Assembly: GCA_024220505.1 (NCBI GenBank)
Contig: JAKZZE010000030.1
Span: forward strand, 186,001-250,000
Length of the DNA: 64,000 bases
Direction of reading: 5' to 3'
Source: Rhizopus arrhizus
Taxonomy: Eukaryota; Mucoromycota; Mucoromycetes; Mucorales; Rhizopodaceae
Positions 24,284 to 33,459 of the stretch are shown here, piece by piece; positions within the stretch are counted from its first letter, which is position 1; each line of letters starts with the position of its first letter. The notes under the pieces were generated by a model. The model saw nothing but the letters and a program-made list of their open reading frames with translations. It was not told the DNA's origin and ran no database searches. A program made the position numbers and the translations under genes.

Positions 24284-25970
24284 TATGTCAACATATTATT
24301 CAGGATCATATTTGATTCCTTTTACTAAAATAAAGTGACTATAATCTTATGTATCCTTAACAAATAGGTTTGATTTAAGAGAGTCTTGATATAAGATCAA
24401 AGGTTAGGTAGGATTTGATTCCAAAAAGAGTAATGATTTGAATATAAGTTCGCTTGTAAGAAGTGACCACCAGATCTTGTTAAGTAGATCAAACAGTTGT
24501 GAATAAAATAAAGTAAAAAGATAAAAAAAAAAGGGATTACAATGAAGTGTATTTGCTTCAAGGGACTTCTTGTTCTTGATATTAGATAAAATAAAAGAAA
24601 AACAAAAGAGATTTACTTTGTATGATATTTATTAAAATAATCAAAAAGTAAAGTAAATAAGTGAAGTAAGTAAGTAAGTAAGTCAAGAGTATAAGAAATA
24701 TTGATGTTATTTATATGTTTTTGGCTTTTCTGATTATATGCTGTTTTTGATGATTTTGTGAATATTCTGTATTTTTTTGTATTTTTCTGGATTTATCTGT
24801 ATTCCTACGTATTCATACGTATTTGTTTGTATTGTAATTTTTTGTTGCTTCAATGGCTTGTAAGAGTTAACGGTTTTGAAATAAAGTAAAGTTGATGAAA
24901 ATGGATAAAAAAAATAAGAGTTGGGTAGAGTATTGATATTAGGTTCGCTTATAAGTGACCACCAGATCTTGTTAAGTAGATCAAACTTGTTTGTAATAAA
25001 GTAACTTGATAAGAGTTTTAAGAATGTTTACAATGAAGATAATTGACTTCAAGGGACTTGTCTTGCTTGTGTTTTAAGAGTGTTATACCAAAGATTCAGG
25101 GATAAAGATACTTGATTTATTGGATAAAATATATTTAAGATAAGTAAAGTTAAAATATATATAAGTCAAGAGAAGTAAGTCAAGATAAGTGAAGTAAAAT
25201 AAAAAGTAAAAACTTGTCTATTTTATAGACAAAGAAAAATAAAGTTTCATTTCGATATAAGGTTTGATTTCGATATAAGGTTTGATTTTGATATAAAGTT
25301 TGATTTTGAAATAAAGTTCAAAAAAAGGATAAGGTTCAAAATTAAAAAATCACAAGCCGCAGCCATTGCTGGTGTTAATGTTGTAATCTTTGTTACAGTA
25401 TTTTCCTGGTGTTACTTTATAGGTTCTTGTGATTTGAGTATAAGGTTATAGAGTAGATTTGATGTATTTAGTTGTTGTTTGAAGTGTTTCGTAAGAGAAA
25501 CTTGTTATTCTTGATATAAAGTTTAAGCGAAAGCTTGATATAGGTAGTGACCACCAGATCTTGTTTGTTAAGATCGATAAAAAGTGTGTTGTAAAATAAA
25601 AAGATAATATAAAAGGGGTTCAAAGAGCTCAATGAAGAGTCTGAATATGAGATATAAGTGATTCTTTTATTGATAAGAATAAGAATAAAAATTTTATATA
25701 AAATTTTTGGATATTTATATAAAATTTGTTGCCTTGATTCTCCTTGTTGGATTAATTTTTCCTTTAACCAAAAGTTTTCGGTCTAACGACTCAAGTCATT
25801 TTGTTGACTCAAGTCGCCAGAACGACTTGCATCGGAAGGGATTTGTACGACCCGATTGCCGTTTTCGTCACACTGGATTTGAATTAGTTGGAGAGAGAAA
25901 AGTCAAATGCTGCAAAAGTTTGCTGCATTGTGTTACAGTACTATAAGCTCTTAAAAGTTTATCCGAAAAA

Positions 25971-25987
25971 AAAAACAAAAAAAAAGG
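25971..25987 (-). terminator. putative Pol III terminator of tRNA-Ile
   Basis: On the minus strand, T runs of 9 and 10 lie about 40-55 nt past the tRNA 3' end, beyond a palindrome. Such T runs end Pol III transcripts. Confidence 0.6.
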
Positions 25988-25991
25988 TTTC

Positions 25992-26015
25992 GACCTCTTC
26001 TTCGAAGAAGAGGTC
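25992..26015. other. perfect 24-bp palindrome in the tRNA-Ile trailer
   Basis: GACCTCTTCTTC is followed directly by its reverse complement, without a mismatch. The palindrome lies between the tRNA and the T-run terminator, so a primary transcript would end in a strong hairpin. Confidence 0.85.
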
Positions 26016-26026
26016 ATATAGGTAAT

Positions 26027-26100
26027 TGGTCACTACGAGGGTCGAACTCGCGACCTTGGCGTTATTAGCACCACGCTCTAACCAACTGAGCTAAGCGACC
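26027..26100 (-). tRNA. tRNA-Ile(AAU)
   Basis: This is an intact 73-nt body plus discriminator A. The acceptor GGTCGCT pairs with AGTGACC (one G-T). The D arm is GCTC/GAGC. The anticodon arm TGGTG/CGCCA encloses loop CTAATAA (anticodon AAT). The T arm GCGAG/CTCGT encloses TTCGACC. It has no intron. Its first 15 nt, read on the plus strand as CTGAGCTAAGCGACC, recur at every junction of the SINE/LINE array to the right, so it is the likely insertion target. Gypsy B starts 8 bp upstream of nucleotide 1. Confidence 0.97.
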
Positions 26101-26108
26101 AGGTATGT
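26101..26108 (+). other. first 8 bp of the SINE, ending in the gypsy B target duplication
   Basis: AGGTATGT lies between the tRNA and the gypsy B LTR. ATGT (26105-26108) is repeated at 33460-33463 after the 3' LTR. Joining the two sides gives AGGTATGTGGAGATAG, the inferred 5' start of the SINE. Confidence 0.75.
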
Positions 26109-26813
26109 TGACGAAGTCGGATTTTGGTCGATGATCGCCTTTGATTCCTTTTTGATTTTTAAAGCTTATTTTGTATTCAAAAGATACTCCTTTTCATGGC
26201 GATTCGAATGGTATGCTTTTCGGTGTGGTTGGATAACTCTAACAGACGTTATTGAAGAAAATGTAAAAGAAAATAAGGGGAAAGGAAAATAATCAGCTTC
26301 ACCGCATCGGGAATTGAAAAGACACACGTCACAATTGGCCGACATTATTTTTCTTACCTATTATTTTCTATCCCTCATAGGATACATCAAGAAGACGATC
26401 TCTGGACGCATTATTCACCCAATGTGCCAGCACACTAAACAGAAAAGAACACCATTAAAATCAACATGAAGACGAATACTCAATTGATACATCATATACT
26501 TTATTTATCAAAAATCACCATAATCCTCTTTACAATTGTATATTTTCCCCAATTACCTTTATATTAATATGTATTCCAAAGTATCTATTGTTGTAAAGTA
26601 ATAAACGATAGGCTTTCTTCCCGCTAAAATTAATTTTGGGTGCCGAGTAAATTCTTTTTGCACGTTCAAGCAATTGAAGTCAAGAACTAGTTTATATTGT
26701 TAACTTTGTTGTTATTGTACATTAATAGTCTTTACAGTCTTCTATTAATTGGTTTCTGTTATCACTTCACCGTATAGCGAAACTAGACATAACATACATA
26801 TTTTCAACTGTCA
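26109..26813 (+). repeat. 5' LTR of gypsy B
   Basis: This 705-bp LTR starts TGACGAAGTCGG and ends TTTTCAACTGTCA. Confidence 0.95.
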
Positions 26814-26816
26814 TTT

Positions 26817-26834
26817 TGGTCCGGCCTACCAGAT
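26817..26834 (+). other. putative tRNA primer-binding site of gypsy B
   Basis: TGGTCCGGCCTACCAGAT lies 3 nt past the LTR. It starts with TGG, complementary to a tRNA 3' CCA. The donor tRNA cannot be named from this window. Confidence 0.6.
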
Positions 26835-27191
26835 TCGTGTCAAGATAATCACTCGATCAAGTCTCTAGGTGTAGGTGTAATATTAGATTTGTGTAATTTT
26901 TTTTTTTTTTTTTTCCTGTGTCTCTAGTATTGTATTTTTGTTAATTTTTTTTTTTCCTTTCTTTACTTGTGATTACCTTTCTTCACCGTTTGTTAATCCA
27001 AGGGCCCCTTGTTTCTCTTTTTTTTATTGTATTAGCCAGGAAAACTTTTCATTGCTTCTATTTTTATATTTTTTTTTTTGTACCTGTTGTAAAATTTTTT
27101 TTGACATCAGTGATCTTTCTGTTTAATTTTAATTTTAATTTTTTTTTTTTGTAACCTATTACACAAAATCGATAATCACCCTTTTGATAAT

Positions 27192-28175
27192 ATGGCTTAC
27201 AATTCTGTTAATGATGACGGTCTTTTGGAGACTACAAGAAGTCCTTTCGCTCCTAGTCAGCAAACGCACGGTGGCAAGAAGGTATTGCGCTTCCTTAATG
27301 ATCCAAGGAATTTCTCAGGCGAAATAGAGAACAATGGTGGTCGTTTGGAAGGTTTGTCTGCTGCTGCTCTGACCTGGTGGAAAAGGATGGACAGGATCCG
27401 TGTGTCTGCGGACCTGTCAGACGAAGAAATTCTGCTGGTGGCTGGTGATCACCTTACCGGCAAGGCGGAATTATGGTGGAACGTTTTGGGGTTCCAATAC
27501 GAAACATGGGCAGAGTTCTCTGTTGCTTTTAAGAAACAGTATGCTGCTGACCAAGAAGACGTTTGGTGGCAAGAACTTTACAGTTTGAAGCAGCGTGCTG
27601 GGGAAAGTATTGATGATCTTTCCTTGAGAATGAGGGAATTGTTGGTGTTGCTAAATAATAGAGTGGATAGCTTCCATGTTCGTGTCTTCTTGGGGGCAAT
27701 CAACCCTGTTATCGCCTGTGAGATCGAGAAAAGGGATCTCCCTAGAACGTTAGACATGGCCATCGTAGAGGCTAAAAAGATCGAAAGATCTTTAAACAAG
27801 TATGGTGCTGGATCCATGGATGGTGTTTCATTCAGGTCTCTGCCGATTACAGGTGGTAATCAAGGAGTGGGTGAGGACAATGTCTCTGTGTCCACCATGA
27901 CAGCCCTAATGAAGGAGCTTGAGCAAATGCGTATTAACATTGTTCAACTCCAGAATGAAAGGCAACGAGGTCCTTATCCTAGACCTTTTAACACTGGTGT
28001 TGTATCAGGATGTTTTTACTGCAAGGAGGAAGGGCACCGTAAGGTTGACTGCCCCAAGCTTCGAAATATGGGAGGTGTTCCTGTATCGGGAAGTAATGCG
28101 GTTCCTCTTGGTGGTGGGTCGAAACCAGAGAAGGGTGAAGTTTCCTTTTCGGGAAAAGACTCGGAGCGTCTGTAA
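27192..28175 (+). CDS. Gag protein of gypsy B
   Basis: This frame encodes 327 residues forming the retrotransposon particle shell. The middle has the Gag capsid pattern of Trp-rich helices (LTWWKRM, ELWWNVLG, WWQELYSLKQRAGESIDDL). A single CCHC zinc knuckle, CFYCKEEGHRKVDC, lies near residue 278-291 and would bind the element RNA. The start follows a T-rich leader of 378 bp. The stop at 28173-28175 is 23 nt before the pol ATG in another frame, so pol would need reinitiation, frameshifting or its own transcript. Confidence 0.92.
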   Translation: MAYNSVNDDGLLETTRSPFAPSQQTHGGKKVLRFLNDPRNFSGEIENNGGRLEGLSAAALTWWKRMDRIRVSADLSDEEILLVAGDHLTGKAELWWNVLGFQYETWAEFSVAFKKQYAADQEDVWWQELYSLKQRAGESIDDLSLRMRELLVLLNNRVDSFHVRVFLGAINPVIACEIEKRDLPRTLDMAIVEAKKIERSLNKYGAGSMDGVSFRSLPITGGNQGVGEDNVSVSTMTALMKELEQMRINIVQLQNERQRGPYPRPFNTGVVSGCFYCKEEGHRKVDCPKLRNMGGVPVSGSNAVPLGGGSKPEKGEVSFSGKDSERL

Positions 28176-28198
28176 AGGAGGCAACAGGCGCTCTAGAA

Positions 28199-31054
28199 AT
28201 GAATAAGTCCTCTAGTAACAATAATCAAGTTCGGATGGTGGATGTAGTTGATGTGGAGTCTCAGGAGATATTTGCTGCCGAAAAGAGAAGAAGCGAGGTC
28301 CCTGCTGCAAATCCATATCCAAGTTCAAGACCAAGAACGAATGGTGTACCAGTTGCTGTTCCCACCAGTTCAGCTCCTGCCTATGGTCATTCGATTCCAG
28401 TTGCAGGTCAGTCGATGGGAGAGGCTGCGGGTTTCCCAAACCGTCCATCTAGGGTTATCCCTATGCCGGTGGTGGATGCACCAAAGAAAAGAACCCGTGC
28501 CAAACCCAGGAAACTAGCAGTACAGACCAACAAGGTCAACGTTTGGGATGTACTGAGCAGAACCAATGCTGGTGCTTCGGTGGCTGATCTGTTGGCAGTG
28601 GATCGTACGGCTTGCAAGGACCTGGTAGATGGTGTACGTTACCTACGCCAAGGTAAACGAACGGCTGCTATGGGATCTACTGGTCCACATCGAAATGGTT
28701 CGTCAAGCGTGCCAATGGTAGTCGATACGGTGCAACCCACCGATGCTGATTGGAGTTCTGTTGGTACTGGTGGTGATGAAGATTCGGGGTCTGAAGGATC
28801 TTCAGTGGATTTCTCTGTTTCAGATATGGATAGCCAGGTATCGTCTGTTTATAGATATCCATACAGCCTCGACAATATGAAAGGTAGTTCTCCTTTTAAG
28901 GGCTTGGTGTCTATAAATGGACGTACCGTGGAATGTGTCTTCGATTCTGGTGCAAGTGTCAGTGTGATCAGTGGTGGTCTAGCTAGTAAGTTAGGGCTAG
29001 TGCCAAGCAACGACGAGTTGTGGCTGTCTGGTTTTGATAGTAGAACTGCTGGTAAACCATCGAAAGTGGTTGTTGATGTGCCTGTTGTCATCTCTGGTTG
29101 TTTAAGGCCTGAACACATGTGTATCTTGGAAAGGACCGACCAGTACCGTGAAAGAGAATTGTGTTTGCTCGGTGTGACCTGGTTCAAAGCTTATGGTATC
29201 CAACCTCGCATTGGTGTTGCCGAGATCCATATACCAACAAGTCGTGGTGTAGTAGTCCACAAGGGCTATACTGAAGCTAGACAAGTAGGTACTAGCAAGC
29301 AAGGCATGTTGGCGAAAAAGGAAAGGAAGGTCCACTTCATGGAAAGACAAGTCGAATCAGGACCTGAGAGACAGTCAATGGTGGAGTCTGGTCTTCCTTT
29401 TGAGGACAAAGATGTGAAAGTTGGAGAGGACGCAGAAGTGTATGCTGTCAGCATATCTGCTGTCAGTAATGGTGCTCCTGGATCTTCAAACAGTTTGGAT
29501 GTCGTTGATCAGACTAGGATTCAACAAGGGCGAGATCTGGTGGAATCGTACGAAGAAGGCATCTTTGACAAGCTGTCTGACAATGAAGATGATGATGAGC
29601 AACTGGTTCCCCAAGAAATGAAAGAAATGGTCGAATCAAGGTTTGCGGATTGTTTTGTCGAGAATTCGGGCCTGGGTAAGGTGAAGGGCTTCGAACACAA
29701 GATCGTCTTGAAGCCTGACGCTACCCCAGTGCGTTCTGTACCGTTTCGACTAACATGGGAAGAGAATGAATTCTTGGAGAAGGAACTGAACAGTATGCTG
29801 AAACTGGGAATAATCAGACCGTCTAAATCAGGCGCATACTCTTCTCCCTGTTTCTTCGTCAAGAAAAAGGATGGCAGTCGTAGAATGGTATTAGATTACC
29901 GAAAACTTAATCAAATGACTGTATCAAATGCGTATCCCTTACCTTTGATTTCAGAATTGTTGGATTCGTTGGGTGGTGCCAAGTTTTTCACTACGATGGA
30001 TATGGCTTTCGGTTATTGGCAAGTCCCTATGGCTGAAGATTCGATAGAGAAGACTGGTTTCGTAACAAAGAAAGGAATTTATGAATTCCTGGTCATGCCA
30101 TTTGGATTGACATCTGCACCCTCTACTTTCCAAGCCATGATGAACTCCATCCTAGGTGAGTATATTGGTAAGTTCTGCTTGGTGTTCATTGATGATGTGT
30201 TGATCTTTGGTGGTGATTCTTTGACGGAGCATAGTGTCTTGGTTGAAAAGGTGTTGATCAAGTGTAAAGAAGCTGGTTTGAAACTGAAGAAGAAGAAATG
30301 TTCGTGGGGTCGGTCTTCAGTATCGTATTTGGGTCATGAAGTTACATCGGATGGTTTAAAGCCTAGTGATCACAATGTTAATAAGATCGTTAAGTTTGAC
30401 ACGCCCAAGAATGTTGGAGAAGTAAGGTCTTACCTTGGCTTGTGTAGCTATTACCGTGCGTTCTGTCCAAATTTTGCAAGTGTGGCAGCTCCGTTACAGA
30501 AGTTGGTAAAGAAGAATGTGGCTTTTGTTTGGGGCGAAGAGCAAGAAACAAGTTTTAGGAGGTTTCAAGAAATGTTGACGTCGCCTCCTTTGCTTTCGTA
30601 CCCGGATAGAAGAAAGTACCAAGTGTTGTCCGTAGATGCATCGAAGTCTGGTTTAGGTGCAGTGCTTTCACAAGTTACAGATCTGTATTCATTGGCGAAT
30701 GAACAAGTTATATCGTATGCTTCAAGGTCATTACGTGGTGCTGAAACCAATTACGCGATCACACATTTAGAAGCTCTTGCAGTTGTATGGGGTGTTCAGC
30801 ATTATCGTCATTTCTTGTTAGGTCGCAAATTCGTCTTGATCACAGATCATTCTGCTTTGAGATATGTTTTTCAACCTGTCAAGTCTACCCCAAAATTGTC
30901 AAGATGGGCTGCCTGTTTGATGGAGTATGACTATATTTTGAGATATAGACCTGGTAATGCTAACCCAGCAGATGCGTTGTCAAGACTTCCAGTTGTAGAA
31001 AACGAACGAAATAGTGGGACTGACGAGCAAGATGAAACTCCTGAAGCGAATTGA
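28199..31054 (+). CDS. Protease-RT-RNase H polyprotein of gypsy B (no integrase)
   Basis: This 951-residue frame makes the element cDNA. A Pro/Ser-rich N-terminal 200 residues precede a retropepsin active site VFDSGASVSVIS near 246. RT: KKDGSRRMVLDYRKLNQ near 560, TTMDMAFGYWQVPM near 600 and FIDDVLIFGG near 662. RNase H: SVDASKSGLGAVL near 810 and ITDHSALRYVF near 880. It ends shortly after PADALSRL, the usual hinge before integrase, then acidic residues and a stop. Typical Ty3/gypsy pol frames continue into integrase here; this one does not. Confidence 0.94.
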   Translation: MNKSSSNNNQVRMVDVVDVESQEIFAAEKRRSEVPAANPYPSSRPRTNGVPVAVPTSSAPAYGHSIPVAGQSMGEAAGFPNRPSRVIPMPVVDAPKKRTRAKPRKLAVQTNKVNVWDVLSRTNAGASVADLLAVDRTACKDLVDGVRYLRQGKRTAAMGSTGPHRNGSSSVPMVVDTVQPTDADWSSVGTGGDEDSGSEGSSVDFSVSDMDSQVSSVYRYPYSLDNMKGSSPFKGLVSINGRTVECVFDSGASVSVISGGLASKLGLVPSNDELWLSGFDSRTAGKPSKVVVDVPVVISGCLRPEHMCILERTDQYRERELCLLGVTWFKAYGIQPRIGVAEIHIPTSRGVVVHKGYTEARQVGTSKQGMLAKKERKVHFMERQVESGPERQSMVESGLPFEDKDVKVGEDAEVYAVSISAVSNGAPGSSNSLDVVDQTRIQQGRDLVESYEEGIFDKLSDNEDDDEQLVPQEMKEMVESRFADCFVENSGLGKVKGFEHKIVLKPDATPVRSVPFRLTWEENEFLEKELNSMLKLGIIRPSKSGAYSSPCFFVKKKDGSRRMVLDYRKLNQMTVSNAYPLPLISELLDSLGGAKFFTTMDMAFGYWQVPMAEDSIEKTGFVTKKGIYEFLVMPFGLTSAPSTFQAMMNSILGEYIGKFCLVFIDDVLIFGGDSLTEHSVLVEKVLIKCKEAGLKLKKKKCSWGRSSVSYLGHEVTSDGLKPSDHNVNKIVKFDTPKNVGEVRSYLGLCSYYRAFCPNFASVAAPLQKLVKKNVAFVWGEEQETSFRRFQEMLTSPPLLSYPDRRKYQVLSVDASKSGLGAVLSQVTDLYSLANEQVISYASRSLRGAETNYAITHLEALAVVWGVQHYRHFLLGRKFVLITDHSALRYVFQPVKSTPKLSRWAACLMEYDYILRYRPGNANPADALSRLPVVENERNSGTDEQDETPEAN

Positions 31055-31382
31055 GGAAGTTTATTGGTGTTCATTAGATATATTTATAGATGTTAAAATT
31101 TTTTTTTGAAAAAGGGACAGAGGTTCTTTCGCACTCTTATCACTTTTTTTTGGGCTTGCCTAATTTTACCTTTATTTTTTACTTCATTCTTCCCCTTTTT
31201 ATTTTGTTACAACCCTTCACTCTTGTTTATCTTTAATTGATCAAGGTTTCTTTGAATAAAAGTTTTTGTCCAGATCAACTATAGTGGTAGTGATTAGTCC
31301 TTAGCTCATCCTTGGGATAATCATATAAATATACAAGACTTCCCTTTCTTTTTATAATTCTACGGTTGGTATTTACTTCAAG
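31055..31382 (+). promoter_or_regulatory. 328-bp non-coding spacer before the integrase ORF
   Basis: The spacer has stops in all frames, T-rich tracts, a TATAAAT at 31324-31330 about 53 bp before the integrase ATG, and pyrimidine-rich DNA after it. Gypsy C keeps the same layout with only small differences (near 31115-31128 and in T-tract length), so it is a fixed part of the element. It might hold an internal promoter; an intron is an alternative. Confidence 0.5.
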
Positions 31383-32711
31383 ATGCCTATGTCTTTTGCA
31401 TGGTTTGTGGCTATCTATCGTCACCTAGTTGATGGCACTTATCCTTCTGGTTGTACTGATGCTAATGAAAAAAGAAGAATTAAATATCAAGCCAAAAAGT
31501 ACTTTGTCGATGGTGATCGCTTACTTGAGATGGGTACGGGAAGAGAAGTGGTTCATGAAGGGAATGCAGTGGAAATAATTCGAATGGTACATGGTGAAGG
31601 TCATTTGGGTGTTGTCAACACTGTCAAGAAATTGTTGTTAGGGTATGTGTGCACAGAAGCAAGAGAGATTGTGGCTGAGGTGGTCAAAACTTGTGAAACA
31701 TGCCAATTTCGTGCAAGAGTAGATCGTTCGCGGCACAATCCAGGTTACATTGTCAAGACGCCCCGACACCCCTTCTTCATGGTTGGTTGTGATGCGGTGG
31801 GTCCTCTTACTCAAACTGCTAGGGGTAACAAGTACATCCTAGTAGCCACTGATTACTTGACAAGATGGCCCATGGCTTTGGCTGTTCCTGAGATAAATGC
31901 GGTCACTACTCAAAAATTTTTGTATGATGAAATTGTAGCTCAGTACGGTGTCCCAAATTACCTGTTGACTGATCGGGGAAGTAATTTTGTGGCAACGCTG
32001 GTCCATGAGTTTTTGGCGAAGATTGGTTGCAAGCACATTACTACCACTAGCTGGAGACCAAACTGTAATGGTGCTTGTGAAAGATTGAATCAGACGCTGT
32101 GTAGAACGATTGCTAAATTAGCGCGTGATGAAGACAAGATCCATCAATGGGATAATTACATTGCGTCCGCTCTTTTAGCAATTAGAACGATGAAGAATTC
32201 GGCTACTGGCTTTACTCCTGCTTTTCTCTTGTATGGATATGAATTTATGACGCCAGTGATATGGATGGCTCCCAGAGAAGATTTCGTGGAAGACGATTGG
32301 GAGGAAACCATCAAGGAAAGGGCGATTATGATTCAAGAGAAATTGAAGGAAGCCAGGGAGCATGCGCGCATGAAGTCTGATGAAAAGAAGAAAAAGGAAA
32401 AAGCTGTGTACGATAGAACAGTTGGTTTTCGTAAGCAGTTTGAAGTAGGAGAAGAAGTGTTGATGAAGGACATGTTGCCTGCAAGCAAGTTTGCTGACAA
32501 GTGGATTGGTCCTTTCCGTGTGTTGAAAGTCAACAAAAATGGTACGTACCATTTAGTGGGCTCAAATAGTCGGAAGCTCGACGGTGCCGTGAATGGCGAT
32601 AAGTTGACTGCATTTCATAATGCAAAGTTGATGGTTCCTGATGTCACGGTGACAAGAGCTCAACAGCAGTTCAAGTCTTGGGTGGCAAGGTTTAGCACTG
32701 TGCCCAGTTAG
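31383..32711 (+). CDS. Integrase of gypsy B, separate ORF
   Basis: This 442-residue frame has its own ATG (MPMSFAWFVAIYRH). The HHCC zinc domain lies near residues 69-110 (HGEGH...CETCQ). The DDE core has Asp in VGCDAVGPL, Asp in LLTDRGSNF and Glu in NGACERLNQ. A GPY/F-like C-terminal module (DKWIGPFRVLKVNKNGTYHL) follows near 385-405. There is no chromodomain, so targeting must use another surface. The protein inserts element DNA; the window suggests sites just upstream of Pol III genes. Confidence 0.94.
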   Translation: MPMSFAWFVAIYRHLVDGTYPSGCTDANEKRRIKYQAKKYFVDGDRLLEMGTGREVVHEGNAVEIIRMVHGEGHLGVVNTVKKLLLGYVCTEAREIVAEVVKTCETCQFRARVDRSRHNPGYIVKTPRHPFFMVGCDAVGPLTQTARGNKYILVATDYLTRWPMALAVPEINAVTTQKFLYDEIVAQYGVPNYLLTDRGSNFVATLVHEFLAKIGCKHITTTSWRPNCNGACERLNQTLCRTIAKLARDEDKIHQWDNYIASALLAIRTMKNSATGFTPAFLLYGYEFMTPVIWMAPREDFVEDDWEETIKERAIMIQEKLKEAREHARMKSDEKKKKEKAVYDRTVGFRKQFEVGEEVLMKDMLPASKFADKWIGPFRVLKVNKNGTYHLVGSNSRKLDGAVNGDKLTAFHNAKLMVPDVTVTRAQQQFKSWVARFSTVPS

Positions 32712-32738
32712 AAGAAAATCAAAGAAGATAAGCAAAGG

Positions 32739-32754
32739 CTAGGGGGGAGGTACA
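32739..32754 (+). other. polypurine tract of gypsy B
   Basis: AGGGGGGAGG followed by TACA sits directly before the 3' LTR. Confidence 0.85.
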
Positions 32755-33459
32755 TGACGAAGTCGGATTTTGGTCGATGATCGCCTTTGATTCCTTTTTG
32801 ATTTTTAAAGCTTATTTTGTATTCAAAAGATACTCCTTTTCATGGCGATTCGAATGGTATGCTTTTCGGTGTGGTTGGATAACTCTAACAGACGTTATTG
32901 AAGAAAATGTAAAAGAAAATAAGGGGAAAGGAAAATAATCAGCTTCACCGCATCGGGAATTGAAAAGACACACGTCACAATTGGCCGACATTATTTTTCT
33001 TACCTATTATTTTCTATCCCTCATAGGATACATCAAGAAGACGATCTCTGGACGCATTATTCACCCAATGTGCCAGCACACTAAACAGAAAAGAACACCA
33101 TTAAAATCAACATGAAGACGAATACTCAATTGATACATCATATACTTTATTTATCAAAAATCACCATAATCCTCTTTACAATTGTATATTTTCCCCAATT
33201 ACCTTTATATTAATATGTATTCCAAAGTATCTATTGTTGTAAAGTAATAAACGATAGGCTTTCTTCCCGCTAAAATTAATTTTGGGTGCCGAGTAAATTC
33301 TTTTTGCACGTTCAAGCAATTGAAGTCAAGAACTAGTTTATATTGTTAACTTTGTTGTTATTGTACATTAATAGTCTTTACAGTCTTCTATTAATTGGTT
33401 TCTGTTATCACTTCACCGTATAGCGAAACTAGACATAACATACATATTTTCAACTGTCA
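32755..33459 (+). repeat. 3' LTR of gypsy B
   Basis: This 705-bp LTR matches 26109-26813, with no difference noticed by eye. Confidence 0.95.

Larger units (their letters stand above)
22376..25960. repeat. degenerate tandem array, right block
   Basis: Further copies of the GTGACCACCAGATCTTG motif start near 22376, 22533, 24463, 24955 and 25547. Spacing is 492 and 592 bp for the last three, and 298 bp between 22533 and 24463 once the Tc1-like copy is removed. Long stretches resemble the left block: 24955-25240 matches 9453-9740, and 25460-25880 matches 10510-10925, at roughly 85-90% by eye. An 18-bp minisatellite (TTTGATTTCGATATAAGG) lies near 25245-25320. No credible ORF is present. Confidence 0.75.
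26109..33459 (+). mobile_element. Ty3/gypsy element with a separate integrase ORF (gypsy B)
   Basis: This element is 7351 bp with two 705-bp LTRs (TG...CA), apparently identical, and a 4-bp target duplication ATGT. Its order is LTR, leader, gag, PR-RT-RNase H, a 328-bp spacer, integrase, polypurine tract, LTR. It is inserted 8 bp upstream of nucleotide 1 of tRNA-Ile and, on its other side, just before the tRNA-like head of a SINE. All frames are open, so it could be active. It is nearly identical to gypsy C. Confidence 0.95.

Noticed and set aside
25707..25946. 79-residue ORF with a hydrophobic N-terminus resembling a signal peptide
   Set aside because: It lies in the degenerate repeat array, and the homologous segment near 10.75-10.95 kb does not keep the frame.
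31055..31382. Spacer as an ordinary intron joining RNase H to integrase
   Set aside because: Not excluded, but I found no convincing GT donor near the pol end that keeps frame with the TTCAAG acceptor, and the integrase has its own ATG and upstream TATA-like sequence.
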